Part shown: in pieces, positions 50,938 to 60,292 of the stretch | Layout of the letters: every line of letters begins with the position of its first letter | Position numbering within the stretch: position 1 is the stretch's first letter | Origin: Oscillospiraceae bacterium | GTDB lineage: Bacteria; Bacillota; Clostridia; Oscillospirales; Oscillospiraceae | Assembly (NCBI GenBank): GCA_017436955.1 | Contig: JAFSCD010000010.1 | Span: forward strand, 17,050 to 81,049 | Reading direction: 5' to 3' | DNA length: 64,000 nt | Program-made: the position numbers and the translations under genes | Notes under the pieces: generated by a model | Told to the model about the DNA's origin: nothing | What the model saw: the letters and a program-made list of their open reading frames with translations, nothing else | The model's database searches: none

Positions 50938-52917
50938 TTACGTTGCCGCGTTCAGGATCGCGTCGTCGATCTTGCCCCAGGCGTTGGGACCGGCGCATTT
51001 TACGTAGATGCCTACGCTGATCTCGTCGCCCTCGGCGCAAATAATGTCGGAAACGGTGGCGGTATGCCACTCGTTATATACGGTGATTTCGGTGGGGACG
51101 GTTACAATGACGTGACCGTTGCACTTTACATAGGCGTAGATGGCTGTCTCGCCGCCGTCACCGCCCATAATGGAGATGGAATAATTATAGGTGCCGGGCT
51201 TCAGGTTTTCTACCTTTTGCTCCAGGGTGAATTCCACGCAATCGGCATCCGCGCCCCAGAAATGGTAATGCTTTGTGCCGGTGAGAGAATCGGAGACCTT
51301 GTCCTCGATGCCAAGCTGGTCAAAGGAACGGATCGCATCGGCGGTCCAGCCGGCTTCGCCCTCCTCAAAGCTCCAGTTTTGCAGATAATTGGTGCGCTGG
51401 ACGCTGATATAGCAGGTGGCGTCCATACCGCCGGCACTGCCGGTTACGGTGTATTTGGCAACGCCGCCGGATTCCATAGCCTCCACGTCCGCATCATGCC
51501 AGGTTACGGGAATGGCCTGCTTTTCGCCGTTTTTCATGATGGCGTTCACCGTTGCGGGCAGTTCGATGGGGCTGCCCAGGTCAAAGGTCAGATCGGTGTC
51601 CTCGATGGCATCGGCGGTGTTTTCCACGGTGTTGCCCTTGCGCGCCAGCGCAAAGACCTTCAGGGATTCCAGCGCCTTGCCGTTTTCGTCAAACAGCGCC
51701 TGATTATCCACGGCGCAGCCGCCGTACCACTTTCCGGCATCGTCCGGATCGTACTGCGCGGCGTAGGAGGAAGCCCAGCCGGAGCCGTAGCGTTCCCACA
51801 AGGCTTTGTTTGCCTCGTAGCTTTCGCCGCCAACGCTGATCCAGGTACCTTCCCAGTAAAAGACGCCGATGCCGTTTACGGTCTTGTTTGCCACCGTGTC
51901 GATCATATCCCGGATGTGATTTGCCTGACCCTGCACGGTGAAGGGATAGCTTTTTACGATACCGCCGCCTTCACCGATGGTATTTCCGTAAAGATCCGTA
52001 TCCGCGGCGGTGTAGGCGTAGGAGGTCTCTGCCACCATTACCTTTTTATTGTAGGTGGTGGCGATCTTGGAAAGCACGGAGGAGAGGTTTTCCAGCGTGC
52101 CGTGCCAGTAGGGATAATAAGACGATGCGAACACATCGTAGTCTACCTGATAATAGGAGAGATTTTTGCCGTAGCTTTCATAGCTGTCTGCCTTTTCCGG
52201 ATTGGCAAAATGGATCACCACCAGCGCATCGGGACATATTTCCCGTACCGCCTTGGCACCGGAATTCATAAGCTGGGTGATCCGCTTCCAGCCACCCAGG
52301 GCGCTGCTCTTTTCGCCGCAGAAGGCGCCGTTGGTCTCGTTGCCGATCTGTACCATACCGATGTCCACACCGGCATCTGTAAGCTGCTGCAGACAATCTC
52401 TGGTGTATGTATACAGTGCCTCGCTTTTTTGGTCGATATCCATATTCTCCCACGCCTTGGGGGTCATCTGCTTTCCCGGATCCGCCCAGAAGTCGGAATA
52501 GTGGAAATTCACCAGCAGCTTCATACCGAACTGCGTTGCCCGTTTGCCGATGGCGATGGCATTTTCAATATCGCAGTTACCGCCGCCATAGCCCTTGCCG
52601 GCGGCATTGTACGGATCGTTCCAGATCCGCACACGGATATAGTTGATGCCGTTTTCGGAAAGGATTTGATACACGTCCTTTTCCGTGCCTGCGTGGTCGT
52701 AATATTGGACGCCGCTCTGTTCCAGCGCCGGAACGCAGGAGGCGTCCATGCCCATAATAAAGTCCTCTGCCAGGTTATCCACCTTTTCCACATAAAGACT
52801 TTCGGAGGTCACATCGACCAGGGGCTTATTGGGCGCGTCAGCCGTGCTGCCGGCAGGCGCGCAGGCAGTCAGCAGCAAAGCTGCCGCCAAAAGAACAGAA
52901 AGCATAGGCTTTTTCAT
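50938..52917 (-). CDS. GH53 endo-galactanase lipoprotein with Ig-like and CBM61-like domains
   Basis: The 659-residue lipoprotein has a signal ending LLTAC (Cys19). A GH53 domain covers about 45-385 (RVRIWNDPYNAAGKGYGGG, HYSDFWADPGKQM, QIGNETNGAF, VMVAETSYAY). A bacterial Ig-like domain follows near 430-510 (NAIMKNGEKQAIPVTW). A C-terminal carbohydrate-binding module (YLQNWSFEEGEAGW...KHYHFWGADAD) resembles CBM61, a galactan binder. It attacks beta-1,4-galactan, such as pectic side chains, outside the cell. It is 20 bases before the GH13 gene. Confidence 0.92.
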   Translation of the reverse strand: MKKPMLSVLLAAALLLTACAPAGSTADAPNKPLVDVTSESLYVEKVDNLAEDFIMGMDASCVPALEQSGVQYYDHAGTEKDVYQILSENGINYIRVRIWNDPYNAAGKGYGGGNCDIENAIAIGKRATQFGMKLLVNFHYSDFWADPGKQMTPKAWENMDIDQKSEALYTYTRDCLQQLTDAGVDIGMVQIGNETNGAFCGEKSSALGGWKRITQLMNSGAKAVREICPDALVVIHFANPEKADSYESYGKNLSYYQVDYDVFASSYYPYWHGTLENLSSVLSKIATTYNKKVMVAETSYAYTAADTDLYGNTIGEGGGIVKSYPFTVQGQANHIRDMIDTVANKTVNGIGVFYWEGTWISVGGESYEANKALWERYGSGWASSYAAQYDPDDAGKWYGGCAVDNQALFDENGKALESLKVFALARKGNTVENTADAIEDTDLTFDLGSPIELPATVNAIMKNGEKQAIPVTWHDADVEAMESGGVAKYTVTGSAGGMDATCYISVQRTNYLQNWSFEEGEAGWTADAIRSFDQLGIEDKVSDSLTGTKHYHFWGADADCVEFTLEQKVENLKPGTYNYSISIMGGDGGETAIYAYVKCNGHVIVTVPTEITVYNEWHTATVSDIICAEGDEISVGIYVKCAGPNAWGKIDDAILNAAT

Positions 52918-52971
52918 AGCATTCTCCGATCTGCGGCCGGTGAGATCACCGGCCGCACAGAATTATAAAGA

Positions 52972-55599
52972 TCAGTTTGCCAAAGTGTCGTTTACATAGA
53001 CGCGTGCGCTGATGCCGGCAACGGTAACAGAGCCGGAATCCGTTGCCAGAACGGTGCTGCCTGCGTTTTCGCCGTCTGCCACCAGATGCCACTGACCCTC
53101 CAGGGTGTAGGGCAGACCGGTGTTGTGGGGATTCAGGATCACCAGCGCCTGACCGCCGTTGCCGTCGTCAAAGGTGATGACAAGCATACCGCTGCCGGTC
53201 TCCTCGGCGCTCAGCACCTGTGCCTCGGGCGCGGTGAAGATGGAATACGCCTTGCGCATTTCGATCAGGCCCTTGTAGTAGAGCATGGTTTCGTACTGCA
53301 TCGTTCCGTCCTGCAGCACAGACCAGTCGATATTGTTGATGGCGTCGCTGGACTTGTAGCTGTTTTCATCGCCGTCCTTGGTGCGCAGCATTTCCTCGCC
53401 GGCCTGCCAGAAGGGCGTACCCTTGGAGATCATCAAGATGGCGGCACCCAGCTTGTTCATGGCGTTGCGCTGGGCATCGGTCTGCTCCGGGTTGGAAAGC
53501 AGCAGCTTATCCCAAAGGGTGTTGTTGTCGTGGGCGCTCATATAGTTGATGACCATACTGTCTGTGACAGACCAGCCCTGACCGATGCCTTCGCCGCCTT
53601 TGATACCGAAGATGATCTTGTTCTTGGTGGCTGCGCTGGCACCGTTGATATAGCCCTTGCCGGTCTTTTCAAATACGCTGCCCTTTAGGCCGTCACGGAT
53701 GGCATCGTTAAACACGGCAACCGCGCCGATGGCATCACCGCTGGGGGTGATCTGGCTGATATTGGACTGGTTTGCCTGTGCGCTGCCGTCGATGGTGGCG
53801 CCCATAGTCCAGCCTTCACCGTAGAGGATCGCCTTGGGATTGATGGCGTGGACAGCGGTCTCCACCTCCTGCATGGTCTGCAGATCGTGCAGACCCATCA
53901 GGTCAAAACGCAGACCGTCCAGCTTGTATTCTTCTGTCCAGTAGGAGGTGGAATCCACCATAAACTTGCCGAACATATAGCGCTCGGAGGCGGTATCGTT
54001 ACCGCAGCCGCTGGCAGAGGAGTTGGCACCGGTGCTGGTGTAGCGGTAATAGTAGTAGGGGACGATCTTGTTGAAGCTGCTGTTGCCGTCATAGGTGTGG
54101 TTGTACACCATATCCATGATCACGCTGATGCCGGCTTCGTGCAGCGCCATTACCATCTGCTTGTACTCTTTGATGCGGACCTCGCCGTTGTAAGGATCGG
54201 TGGAGTAGCTGCCTTCCGGCACATTGTAATTCTTGGGATCGTAGCCCCAGTTAAATTCAGGGTCGCTGCTGCTTTCGTCGATGGTGGCGAAGTCATATAC
54301 CGGCAGCAGATGCACGTGGGTAATACCCAGCTCCTTCAGATAATCCACGCCCACGGCCTTGCCGTATTCATTGACGAGACCGGTCTCGGTAAAGGCAAGA
54401 TACTTGCCCTTGTACTGGGAAGAAGCGATCTTGTTGGAGAAATCCCGGACGTGGACTTCCCAGATCACCGCTTCGGAATAGGAAGAAATGGGGGAGGAGA
54501 AGATGTGATCCTCCCAACCCTCCGGGTCAGTGAGAGAAAGGTCAACGACCATACCCCGGTTGCCGTTGACACCGGCAGCCTTTGCGTAGGGGTCAACAGC
54601 CTCCTGGGTGCCTGCGGAGGTGGTTACGGTGTAGGTGTAGTAGGTGCCGTGACCGCAGGCTTCGGTGTACGCCCAGACGCCCTTGTCGCCCTTGACCATT
54701 TCGACGCTCTTGTAGGCATCGACGCCGTCGCCGGCTTCAAACAGATTCAGCACTACCTTGGATGCGGTGGGTGCCCAGACCTTGAAGGTGGTCTCATCGC
54801 CGTGGATCACAGCGCCCAGATCATCACCGTCATAGTGGTAATTCTCGGCAAAATACTCCGAATCGAAAATATCGGTGGGCATTACGTCCTTTTCGCCGTA
54901 GCCGTCGATCTCGATGCGGTAGTTGCCGCTTAAGTCCAGGGTCTCTTCCAGCTCGATCTTACCGCTGGTAGCTTCCTTGCCCAGGCTGGACAGGCTCTTG
55001 ACGGCAACCTGACGGTCGCCGCAGTATACTTTGACCTGCTTCAGGTCAGTGATCTTGACCTTGGGGGTCAGATGGTATTCGATGGTGCTTTCATCGATCA
55101 TACCCGCCAGGGTGAATTTCTTTGCCATATCTAAAGTTTTTCCTCCGTCGTTGCTGATGTACTGCGCCGGGTCACCGGGCTTCAGGTAAATAGTGGTCTG
55201 CTTGCCTTCGATGACGGCAAACCGGTCCTGTTCATAGTCCTTGGTGGCGTTGCCCCAGGAGCTTCCGCCGGGGTCGGAGCAGTCCTTACGGACGATAAAG
55301 CCCACTTCTTCAATGCCTTCCGGCACGTTGACGACCACCTTCGCGCCGTATTCACATTCGTGGAACAGATAGCCCTTGCCTGCCACATCGCCCCACCAGA
55401 TCCACATATCGCAGTTTTCGTAGGTGCCGGAATAGGTCCAGTAGAAGGTGACCTGGTTGTAGCCATCGCGCAGCGGCTCGGAATATTCCGTAGGTGCCGG
55501 CTCGGTGGGGGGTTCGGTGGGCTGCACCGCAGCAGGCGCGCAGCCTGCCAGCAGCGTCACCAGCAAAAGCAAACAGATCAGTTTTTGAAATCTTTTCAC
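52972..55599 (-). CDS. pulA: Type I pullulanase lipoprotein (CBM41-CBM48-GH13)
   Basis: The 875-residue lipoprotein has a signal ending LLAGC (Cys20) and a Pro/Thr linker. A CBM41-like domain sits near 45-145 (FYWTYSGTYENCDMWIWW), then an N-terminal CBM48-type domain near 255-350 (TTFKVWAPTASKVVLNLF). The GH13 barrel has the pullulanase hallmark NWGYDPKNYNVPEGSYS, MDMVYNHT, DGLRFDLMG, LYGEGW and SAHDNNTLWDK. It removes alpha-1,6 branches of starch or pullulan at the surface. It lies 15 bases after malQ. Confidence 0.94.
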   Translation of the reverse strand: MKRFQKLICLLLLVTLLAGCAPAAVQPTEPPTEPAPTEYSEPLRDGYNQVTFYWTYSGTYENCDMWIWWGDVAGKGYLFHECEYGAKVVVNVPEGIEEVGFIVRKDCSDPGGSSWGNATKDYEQDRFAVIEGKQTTIYLKPGDPAQYISNDGGKTLDMAKKFTLAGMIDESTIEYHLTPKVKITDLKQVKVYCGDRQVAVKSLSSLGKEATSGKIELEETLDLSGNYRIEIDGYGEKDVMPTDIFDSEYFAENYHYDGDDLGAVIHGDETTFKVWAPTASKVVLNLFEAGDGVDAYKSVEMVKGDKGVWAYTEACGHGTYYTYTVTTSAGTQEAVDPYAKAAGVNGNRGMVVDLSLTDPEGWEDHIFSSPISSYSEAVIWEVHVRDFSNKIASSQYKGKYLAFTETGLVNEYGKAVGVDYLKELGITHVHLLPVYDFATIDESSSDPEFNWGYDPKNYNVPEGSYSTDPYNGEVRIKEYKQMVMALHEAGISVIMDMVYNHTYDGNSSFNKIVPYYYYRYTSTGANSSASGCGNDTASERYMFGKFMVDSTSYWTEEYKLDGLRFDLMGLHDLQTMQEVETAVHAINPKAILYGEGWTMGATIDGSAQANQSNISQITPSGDAIGAVAVFNDAIRDGLKGSVFEKTGKGYINGASAATKNKIIFGIKGGEGIGQGWSVTDSMVINYMSAHDNNTLWDKLLLSNPEQTDAQRNAMNKLGAAILMISKGTPFWQAGEEMLRTKDGDENSYKSSDAINNIDWSVLQDGTMQYETMLYYKGLIEMRKAYSIFTAPEAQVLSAEETGSGMLVITFDDGNGGQALVILNPHNTGLPYTLEGQWHLVADGENAGSTVLATDSGSVTVAGISARVYVNDTLAN

Positions 55600-55614
55600 A
55601 CAAATCCACTCCTT

Positions 55615-57105
55615 TTATTTATTCCGTTTTGTTTTGATCGCAAGGGACAGTATCTTTTCCCGCAGGGCAGGGGTATCATAGCGGGGGCTGACCCGCCAGG
55701 ACCAGTTGCCCTCGGCGGTGGCAGGGATATTCATACGGCCTTCCTCGTTGGAAAGGTTCAGATAATCCTGCAGCGGCACCATAGCCAGATTCGCGCGGCT
55801 GCGCAGCGCAAACTCGATCAGGTCGTAGGTGCGGTGCTGTTCGGAGTTTCTGGGACACTCCCGGTCAAACCGCTTCCGGGCATCGCCACGCAGATCCTTC
55901 TGCCAGGTGTAGGTGCAGTCGGAATCGTGGGAAGCGGAGTATACCACGCAGTTTTTGGTGGTATACATCCGGGGCAGATTCTCGCTGTCCTCGTCGTAGA
56001 AGGCGAAGTGCAGCATCTTCATACCGGGAAAGCCGGTATCCTCCAGCAAATCGCGGACATCATCGGTGATGAAGCCCAGATCCTCGGCAATGATCTTTGC
56101 CTTGGGATAGGTCTTTTTGAGCCGGCGGAACAGCGCGATACCGGGGGCAGGATCCCATTTGCCGTTTCGGGCGGTCGTTTCGCCGTAGGGGACATTATAG
56201 AAGCCGGCAAAGCCGCGGAAATGGTCGATCCGCAGAATATCGTACAGCCGGAACGCACCGCTGACCCTTGCCATCCACCAGGAGAAATCCTGCTGTTCCA
56301 TCAGCTGCCAGTTGTAGATGGGATTACCCCAAAGCTGACCGTCGGGGGAGAAGCCGTCCGGCGGACAGCCGGCAACAACGGTGGGCATAAACTGCGCATC
56401 CAGCAAAAACTGCTCCGGCGCAGCCCATACGTCGACGCTGTCGTGGGCGACGTAAATGGGCATATCGCCGATGATCCTGATGCCCTTTTCGTGCGCATAG
56501 CCGGCAAGCTGCTTCCATTGGGTGAAGAATTCAAACTGGCACCAGCGCCAGAAAGCCATTTCACCTTCAAAATCGTGTGCCGCCAGCCGTGCCTGACGGT
56601 AGTCCCGGTGCCGGGGCTGCCAATCTGTCCACTGGCAGAAACCGTAGTGCACCTTCAGCGCCATAAACAGCGCGTAATCCTCCAGCCAGCCGGCATTTTT
56701 CCGGACGAATACCCGATATTCCTTATTTGCGGAAAAACGGGCGTGGGCAGTGCGCAAAATGGCATACCGGGTGTTAAACAGCCAGCCGTAGTCAATGCGC
56801 TTGCTGCTGTTTTTTTGGGCGCGCAGCTCCTGACCGGTCAGCAAGCCCTTGCGCGCCAGAATATCCAGATCAATAAAATAAGGATTGCCGGCCTGGGAGG
56901 CAGGGGACTGGTAGGGACTGTCACCGTAGGAGGTGGGATTTAAGGGCAGCACCTGCCAGCAGGTCTGCCCGGTGGCATCCAGAAAATCAAGGAAAGCATA
57001 GGCGCTTTTGCCCAGCGAGCCGATGCCGTATCCGGACGGCAAGCTGCTGACAGGCATGATCATACCGGCCTTGTGCCGAAAACCGAAATTCTTTGTATGA
57101 TTCAA
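55615..57105 (-). CDS. malQ: 4-alpha-glucanotransferase (GH77)
   Basis: The 496-residue cytoplasmic enzyme moves maltosyl chains between imported malto-oligosaccharides. Motifs are MPVSSLPSGYGIGSLG, QVLPLNPTSYGDSPYQS, LRIDHFRGFAGF (nucleophile Asp), IAEDLG (acid/base Glu) and SASHDSD. I chose TTG 57105, which has AAAGGA upstream and gives a family-typical N-terminus; the ATG at 57126 lacks a ribosome binding site. It is the first gene of the minus-strand polysaccharide locus. Confidence 0.92.
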   Translation of the reverse strand: MNHTKNFGFRHKAGMIMPVSSLPSGYGIGSLGKSAYAFLDFLDATGQTCWQVLPLNPTSYGDSPYQSPASQAGNPYFIDLDILARKGLLTGQELRAQKNSSKRIDYGWLFNTRYAILRTAHARFSANKEYRVFVRKNAGWLEDYALFMALKVHYGFCQWTDWQPRHRDYRQARLAAHDFEGEMAFWRWCQFEFFTQWKQLAGYAHEKGIRIIGDMPIYVAHDSVDVWAAPEQFLLDAQFMPTVVAGCPPDGFSPDGQLWGNPIYNWQLMEQQDFSWWMARVSGAFRLYDILRIDHFRGFAGFYNVPYGETTARNGKWDPAPGIALFRRLKKTYPKAKIIAEDLGFITDDVRDLLEDTGFPGMKMLHFAFYDEDSENLPRMYTTKNCVVYSASHDSDCTYTWQKDLRGDARKRFDRECPRNSEQHRTYDLIEFALRSRANLAMVPLQDYLNLSNEEGRMNIPATAEGNWSWRVSPRYDTPALREKILSLAIKTKRNK

Positions 57106-57275
57106 AAAAGACCATCCTTTCACCATTTTTTTGCAAACAAAAATTACGAGAATAATTTATCATAACACGATGAAAAAAACAATACGAAACAATAGTAGAA
57201 TTTGCGGGTCATAATTTGGGGATTTTGCCCGTTTTGACCGGCTGGGCAGGAATATTACAAAACCGTGAAAAGCGG
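57106..57275. other. AT-rich divergent spacer between malQ and the redoxin lipoproteins
   Basis: The stretch holds poly-A/T tracts and possible promoter hexamers for malQ (TATGAT on the minus strand near 57160) but no clear operator repeat or gene. Confidence 0.4.
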
Positions 57276-57304
57276 TTGACGGATACGACAGATTATGATA
57301 ATAT
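57276..57304 (+). promoter_or_regulatory. Sigma-A type promoter of the lipoprotein operon
   Basis: TTGACG (57276-57281), 17 bases, TAATAT (57299-57304); ATG 57356 follows behind AGGAGGA. Confidence 0.6.
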
Positions 57305-57355
57305 ATATTGTATAATAAGCGGATTATGCTTTGTAATCAGCATAGGAGGAATACG

Positions 57356-60208
57356 ATGAAAATGACAAAGAGATTGATGTCCGTGCTGCTGGTCTTTGCG
57401 GTCATCCTGTCTATGGTCGGCGTGCTTGCCGGCTGCAGCAAGGAAGGTACGGACAATCCGGACAGCACCACCGGTACTGCATCCGGCGAAAAGGCGACCT
57501 ATACCGTGAGCGTAAAGACGCAGGGCGGTATGGCCATGTCCGGTCTGGATGTGTATGTCTACGAGGACGATACACTGTCCGATATGGTCAACTACGGTCA
57601 GACCGATGCAGAGGGAAAGGTTACCTTCCAGCTTCCCAAGAGCGAAAATTACGCAGTAGAGCTGAAGGGCGTGCCCAAGGGCTATGACCTGGCGAAGAGC
57701 TATGCTTTTAACGGCTCTACCGCTGCTATTACACTGACCTCCGCGCTGATCGAAGGCGAGAGCCTTGCCGGTGCCACTCTGGGTCTGGGCGACGTGATGT
57801 ATGATTTCAGCGTTACAACGCCTGCCGGTGATACGCTTACCCTTTCCGAGATCCTCAAGGAAAAGGAAATGGTTTTGCTGAACTTTTGGTTCAGCACCTG
57901 CGGTCCCTGCGCCAACGAATTCCCCTATATGGAAGAAGCCTATCAGCAGTACAAGGATGATGTCGAGATCATCGCAATGAGTCCTTCTTACTATGATAGC
58001 GATGCATCCGTTTCCGCCTATCAGCAGAGCATGGGTCTTAGCTTCCCCATGGCGGTGTGCAACGATAACTGGCCCACCACCTTCGGCGTTACCGGCTATC
58101 CCACCTCTATCGCCATCGACCGCTACGGAGTGATCTGCATGATCGAGATCGGAAGCCTTACCAGCCTGACACCCTTTGTCAGTATGTTCTCCCATTTTAC
58201 CGCGGATAATTACGAGCAGAAGCTGTGTGAAAACGGCGTTTCCGATCTGACGGTCGCCATTAAGCCTACGGAGACGATGCCCTCCACGGAAGATATCTCC
58301 GCAGCCATCAACAGCGGCGATATTGAAGTGACCTACCGCGCGGAGGAAGGTGAGAGCGCCGAATTCACCTGGCCCTTCATCCTGACAGAGCGCGACGGCG
58401 AGACCTGCCTGAAGGCATCCAACACCGGTATCGAAAGCTCCTATGCCATCCTCTATGCCGACGTTACACTGAAGGCCGGTCAGGCAGTTGGCTTTGATTA
58501 TATTATTTCCTCCGAGCAGGCTATGGATACACTGGTGGTCATTGTGGATAATGAGGATATCTATCAGATGTCCGGTCACGATGAAAATCCCCAGTGGAAG
58601 ACAGCTTATCCCTGGGTGGCACTGGAGGACGGCACCTATGAGGTGGCTCTGTGCTACCTGAAGGACGAGGCTGACAACGTTGGCGAAGATACCGTATACA
58701 TTAAGAATATGCGTGTTGTGGATGCCGGCAGCATTGATGCGGCGACCCACATCCCCCGTCAGGCTGCTGCCAGCCAGGACGGCTTTGAATATACATACGC
58801 AGACATCGTTTTGAACGAGAATGACGGCTACTACCACGTTGGCAGCGCCAACGGTCCGCTGCTGCTGGCGAATATGATGAACTATTCGGAGTTCAGCGAG
58901 GATGAGACGCTGTGGGATATCGTCTACAACGGCGATGCCGACGCAGACGGCCGGGTCATGTACGATGAAATGGTGGACTATTTCAGCTTCGCCTCCAACT
59001 CCAACCTGAACGGCTACTGCACGGTCACCAAGGAACTGGCAGAGCTTTTGATGCGTGTGGACGAGATCGTGGGCTTCGATGACGAAGATACCAACGAGTG
59101 GCTGAAGTTCTGTATGTACTATCAGACCTACGGCACCGACAATGTTCAGATGGAAGACCCCATCAAGGGTCTGGCACCGTTCTCTGCCTATACTGCCAAG
59201 CTGGGCAAGAATGTATCGAGCAACTATTTCTACTACAACCGCGTGATCATGCCCAGAGGTCTGCTGGCAGAGTTTATTCCCAGCCAGTCCGGTGTTTACC
59301 GCATTACCTCCCGTAATGATTCCCAGCACGGCGTGGACGGCTGGATCTTCGATGAGAACCGGAATCAGCTGATGGTCTACGAGCAGGACGAGCGTCTGTT
59401 CAATGTCTCTGAAGAGGTTTCCATGGTGTTCTATATGGAGGCCGGCAAGCCCTATTACATCGACATCGCTTTCTGGGATCCCTACGAGGTTGGCTACATC
59501 TACTACGATATCGAGTATATCGCAAGCTCCCTGCAGCACTTCCGCCTGGCATCTCCCGGTCCGTTTACCTATGATTCCGACGCCACCGGCGATACGATGT
59601 ATCACACCATCCACGGCGGTATCGACGCGGTGCTGGGTGATGACGGTATCTACTACCACGATCTTGGTAATGGCAAGAAGGGCAGCAAGATCTACGTTGA
59701 CTTTACCGGCGTGACCGGCACCTTCGGCTCTCCCATTGCCACAGTTAACTCCTACAATGAAGATGGCTCTGTGAAGAAGGATGAGAACGGCAACATCGTC
59801 AAGGTCAAGGGTATGATCGAGCTGGGCGGCTTCGACTTCAGCAAGACGGAAGAAGATCTGTACGTGATCGGCATCCTCAGCAAGTTTGACGGTGATCAGG
59901 AGAAGACCATTGCTTACCTCAAGAGCGAGTGGGGCGAAGATTACGACGCCAACGCCCAGGAGTATATGCTCGATGACGTGTTTGCTGGCAAGTACCACGG
60001 CCAGGGCGGCGATATGACCGAAACTATGGAGGCATATCTGGACAAGATGATCACCTCCGGTCCCGAGGTGGAGATCGGCTGCGTTGTGGTGACCGAGGAG
60101 CTGGCGGAGATTCTGCAGATGCTGATGGATAAGTACACCTTCGCAGGCGTTGATCAGTCCTGGCTGAAGCTGTGCTACTACTACGACTACCTGGGTCCTG
60201 AACAGTAA
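57356..60208 (+). CDS. Large lipoprotein with TlpA/ResA thioredoxin-like domain
   Basis: The 950-residue lipoprotein has a signal ending VLAGC (Cys27). A carboxypeptidase-regulatory/Cna-B-like beta domain (about 48-130) is followed by a TlpA-type redoxin (about 142-300) with CGPC at 182-185 and the cis-Pro GYPTS. About 600 further residues are beta-rich and mostly unrecognised, with FDYI-type jelly-roll and pre-peptidase-like stretches. It is anchored outside and probably handles thiols or disulfides of surface proteins. The segment NENDGYYHVGSANGP recurs in modified form in the next gene, a sign of shared modules. Confidence 0.8.
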   Translation: MKMTKRLMSVLLVFAVILSMVGVLAGCSKEGTDNPDSTTGTASGEKATYTVSVKTQGGMAMSGLDVYVYEDDTLSDMVNYGQTDAEGKVTFQLPKSENYAVELKGVPKGYDLAKSYAFNGSTAAITLTSALIEGESLAGATLGLGDVMYDFSVTTPAGDTLTLSEILKEKEMVLLNFWFSTCGPCANEFPYMEEAYQQYKDDVEIIAMSPSYYDSDASVSAYQQSMGLSFPMAVCNDNWPTTFGVTGYPTSIAIDRYGVICMIEIGSLTSLTPFVSMFSHFTADNYEQKLCENGVSDLTVAIKPTETMPSTEDISAAINSGDIEVTYRAEEGESAEFTWPFILTERDGETCLKASNTGIESSYAILYADVTLKAGQAVGFDYIISSEQAMDTLVVIVDNEDIYQMSGHDENPQWKTAYPWVALEDGTYEVALCYLKDEADNVGEDTVYIKNMRVVDAGSIDAATHIPRQAAASQDGFEYTYADIVLNENDGYYHVGSANGPLLLANMMNYSEFSEDETLWDIVYNGDADADGRVMYDEMVDYFSFASNSNLNGYCTVTKELAELLMRVDEIVGFDDEDTNEWLKFCMYYQTYGTDNVQMEDPIKGLAPFSAYTAKLGKNVSSNYFYYNRVIMPRGLLAEFIPSQSGVYRITSRNDSQHGVDGWIFDENRNQLMVYEQDERLFNVSEEVSMVFYMEAGKPYYIDIAFWDPYEVGYIYYDIEYIASSLQHFRLASPGPFTYDSDATGDTMYHTIHGGIDAVLGDDGIYYHDLGNGKKGSKIYVDFTGVTGTFGSPIATVNSYNEDGSVKKDENGNIVKVKGMIELGGFDFSKTEEDLYVIGILSKFDGDQEKTIAYLKSEWGEDYDANAQEYMLDDVFAGKYHGQGGDMTETMEAYLDKMITSGPEVEIGCVVVTEELAEILQMLMDKYTFAGVDQSWLKLCYYYDYLGPEQ

Positions 60209-60215
60209 TATCAAA

Positions 60216-60243
60216 GCAGGGGCAGTCGGCAGATCGCCCCTGC
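60216..60243 (+). terminator. Hairpin between the first two lipoprotein genes
   Basis: GCAGGGGC and GCCCCTGC are complementary around a 12-base loop; only AATTT follows. It could weaken read-through into the next gene. Confidence 0.45.
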
Positions 60244-60292
60244 AATTTCCCGAAACAATGAATGGATATTTAGACCGAAAGGGGAAAGAAAA

